From an uncultured Coriobacteriaceae bacterium (GTDB taxonomy: Bacteria; Actinomycetota; Coriobacteriia; Coriobacteriales; Eggerthellaceae): a stretch of 13,767 bases of DNA. The DNA is taken from positions 1-13,767 of the forward strand of contig CACZIP010000021.1 of the NCBI GenBank assembly GCA_902781245.1, in the 5' to 3' direction. The first letter of the stretch is position 1, and every line of letters begins with the position of its first letter. The position numbers and the translations under genes were made by a program. Positions 12,559 through 13,767 of this stretch are shown in pieces. The notes below the pieces were generated by a model, which did no database searches, was not told where the DNA came from, and saw nothing but the letters and a program-made list of their open reading frames with translations.

Positions 12559-13767
12559 TTAGCCTTGCGCGAGCTCGTCCTGAATGCGCACGGTGCGCTC
12601 GCAAACCTCGGCTTTGACGCGGTCGATGTCGAGCGTCGGCCACACGCCATTGCGGTAGACCACAGCGCCATCGCACATGGTCAGCACTACATCGGAACCG
12701 TGACCAGCATAAACGACGTTGGTCAGCATGTCGTTGACCGGGCACCACGAGATGCCGGTCACGTCGAGCACGCACAGGTCGGCCTTGAAACCTTCCTTCA
12801 CCAGACCGCAATCCTCGCGTCCCTGCGCCAAGGCGCCCGCACGCGTGGCGGAGAAAACCGCCTGCTTGGGCGTGATGAGCGTCGGGTCGAGCTCCTTGCC
12901 CTTGGGCAGCATGGCCATGAGGTACATGTCCTGGAACATGTCGTGGTTGTTGTTCGACGCCATGCCGTCGGTGCCGAGCGCCACGTTCACGCCGGCGTCG
13001 AGCATCTTGGCAATCGGCGCGAAACCGCTCGAGAGCTTCATGTTCGATGCAGGGTTATGGGCAACCGTCACGCCATGCTTGGCCAGAATGGCGATGTCCT
13101 CGTCGTCGACGTACACGCAGTGCGCGGCAATCGCGGGCACGTCGAAGGCGCCCAGCGACTCGAGCCACCGAACCGGCGACTTGCCGTCGTGGCGCTCGCG
13201 GCAGCCTTCGACCTCCGACTGCGTCTCAGAGACGTGCACGTGCATGCGCGTGTTGTTCTCCTTCGCCCAATCGAAGACGCTCTTCGCAGTCACGTCGTTG
13301 TTCGTGTACTCGGCATGGATGCAGCCTTCGAACTTGATGCGCCCGTCAGCCATGCCATCGATGTTGGCGATGCCGTCTTCCATCTCTGCGAACACGGAGT
13401 ACTCCTGGATGGGCTTCGGCTCGAATGCAATCGGCGACGTGCAAAGGTTCGCCTTCATACCCAGCTCGTCAACCGCACGGGCGCGCTCGGGCGTGTGATA
13501 GTACATGTCCGAGAAGCTGACTACGCCGTAGCGCAGCATTTCTGCGCCGGCCAAAAGCGTCGCCCAGTAGTTGTCCTCGGCGACCATCTTGCCCTCGAAC
13601 GGCCAACACTTCGTCTCGAGCCAGGCCTGTAACGGCAGGTTCTCGGCAAAGCCGCGCAGAAGCGTCATCGGCGCATGCGCATGCGCATTGTAGAATCCGG
13701 GCATGAGCAGGCGGCCTTCGCCTTCGTACACCTCACCGTACTTGGCGGCGTCGGCGGGCTCTTCCCC
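12559..13767 (-). CDS. mtaD: 5'-methylthioadenosine/S-adenosylhomocysteine deaminase-type amidohydrolase, 5'-partial
   Basis: Cytoplasmic zinc or iron hydrolase of the amidohydrolase superfamily that deaminates methylthioadenosine, SAH or related purines. The frame stays open to the right edge, so the N-terminus lies outside; 402 residues are visible and perhaps 30-50 are missing. The in-frame GTG at 13731 is internal, since residues before it (EEPADAAKYGEV) continue the small N-terminal beta domain. Seen, numbered from that GTG: MPGFYNAHAHAP (10-21) with the HxH metal pair; GFAENLPLQAWL (27-38), a hallmark of the MtaD/SsnA branch; HVHVSET (164-170); AHCV (203-206); NPASNMKL (226-233); and GTDGMASNN (253-261) with the catalytic aspartate. 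Deaminases for other purines or triazines share this fold, so substrate is not certain. The neighbouring EF-G-like gene is unrelated. Confidence 0.88.
   Translation of the reverse strand, partial: GEEPADAAKYGEVYEGEGRLLMPGFYNAHAHAPMTLLRGFAENLPLQAWLETKCWPFEGKMVAEDNYWATLLAGAEMLRYGVVSFSDMYYHTPERARAVDELGMKANLCTSPIAFEPKPIQEYSVFAEMEDGIANIDGMADGRIKFEGCIHAEYTNNDVTAKSVFDWAKENNTRMHVHVSETQSEVEGCRERHDGKSPVRWLESLGAFDVPAIAAHCVYVDDEDIAILAKHGVTVAHNPASNMKLSSGFAPIAKMLDAGVNVALGTDGMASNNNHDMFQDMYLMAMLPKGKELDPTLITPKQAVFSATRAGALAQGREDCGLVKEGFKADLCVLDVTGISWCPVNDMLTNVVYAGHGSDVVLTMCDGAVVYRNGVWPTLDIDRVKAEVCERTVRIQDELAQG

Noticed and set aside
12402..12671. Small minus-strand frames running from the amidohydrolase tail into the gap
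   Set aside because: They overlap the real C-terminus out of frame and read through the hairpin; no start context or recognisable domain.
12481..13632. 383-codon + strand frame opposite the amidohydrolase
   Set aside because: Antisense to conserved metal-binding motifs; its own translation shows none.
13729..13731. GTG as the true start of the amidohydrolase
   Set aside because: The frame continues unbroken to the edge with residues fitting the N-terminal beta domain, no Shine-Dalgarno precedes the GTG, and the protein would lack the usual first ~40 residues.

Overview
The window looks like ordinary chromosome from a GC-rich anaerobic actinobacterium. A gut-type member of the Coriobacteriia (Eggerthella/Slackia-like) is my best guess. 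It rests on the high-GC codon use, GTG starts, a Tat lipoprotein, a diaminopimelate dehydrogenase, a fermentation-type PaaK-ACT pair and intergenic palindromes. This is inference; no rRNA or other marker gene is present. Nine protein genes are visible, one running off the right edge. There are no RNA genes, CRISPR arrays, transposases or phage genes.

Layout. (1) 32-1015 (-) is a diaminopimelate dehydrogenase (ddh). It is divergent from (2) 1258-2856 (+), a Wzx/MOP-type membrane flippase whose ATG sits directly behind a perfect TATAAT box, so it is probably leaderless. (3) 2857-4383 (+) is NAD+ synthase (nadE), abutting the flippase stop codon; its N-terminal glutaminase domain looks shortened and stripped of catalytic residues. 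A shared hairpin follows between convergent genes. (4) 4959-6266 and 4528-4956 (-) are a two-gene operon: phenylacetate-CoA ligase (paaK) and a double-ACT-domain protein. (5) 6494-7291 (-) is a YgjP/DUF45-fold protein whose HExxH zinc motif is destroyed. It is divergent from (6) 7426-8217 (+), a PhnP-like metallo-beta-lactamase-fold phosphodiesterase. (7) 8223-8327 holds two adjacent perfect palindromes (15-bp and 34-bp arms) between convergent genes. (8) 8345-10018 (-) is a Tat-exported 5'-nucleotidase lipoprotein. (9) 10219-12288 (-) is an EF-G-like GTPase paralogue with a good terminator. (10) 12559 to the right edge (-) is a 5'-methylthioadenosine/S-adenosylhomocysteine deaminase-type amidohydrolase, 5'-partial.

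The genes do not form one pathway. Loose themes are cell-envelope supply (DAP for peptidoglycan or lysine, lipid-linked glycan export) and nucleotide turnover (NAD synthesis, cyclic nucleotide hydrolysis, 5'-nucleotidase, MTA/SAH deamination). I do not see a clearly new multi-gene system. The items most worth a second look are the decayed glutaminase domain on NadE, the YgjP-fold pseudo-protease, the EF-G paralogue with NHID instead of NKxD, the leaderless flippase start, and the palindromic repeats that recur in several gaps.
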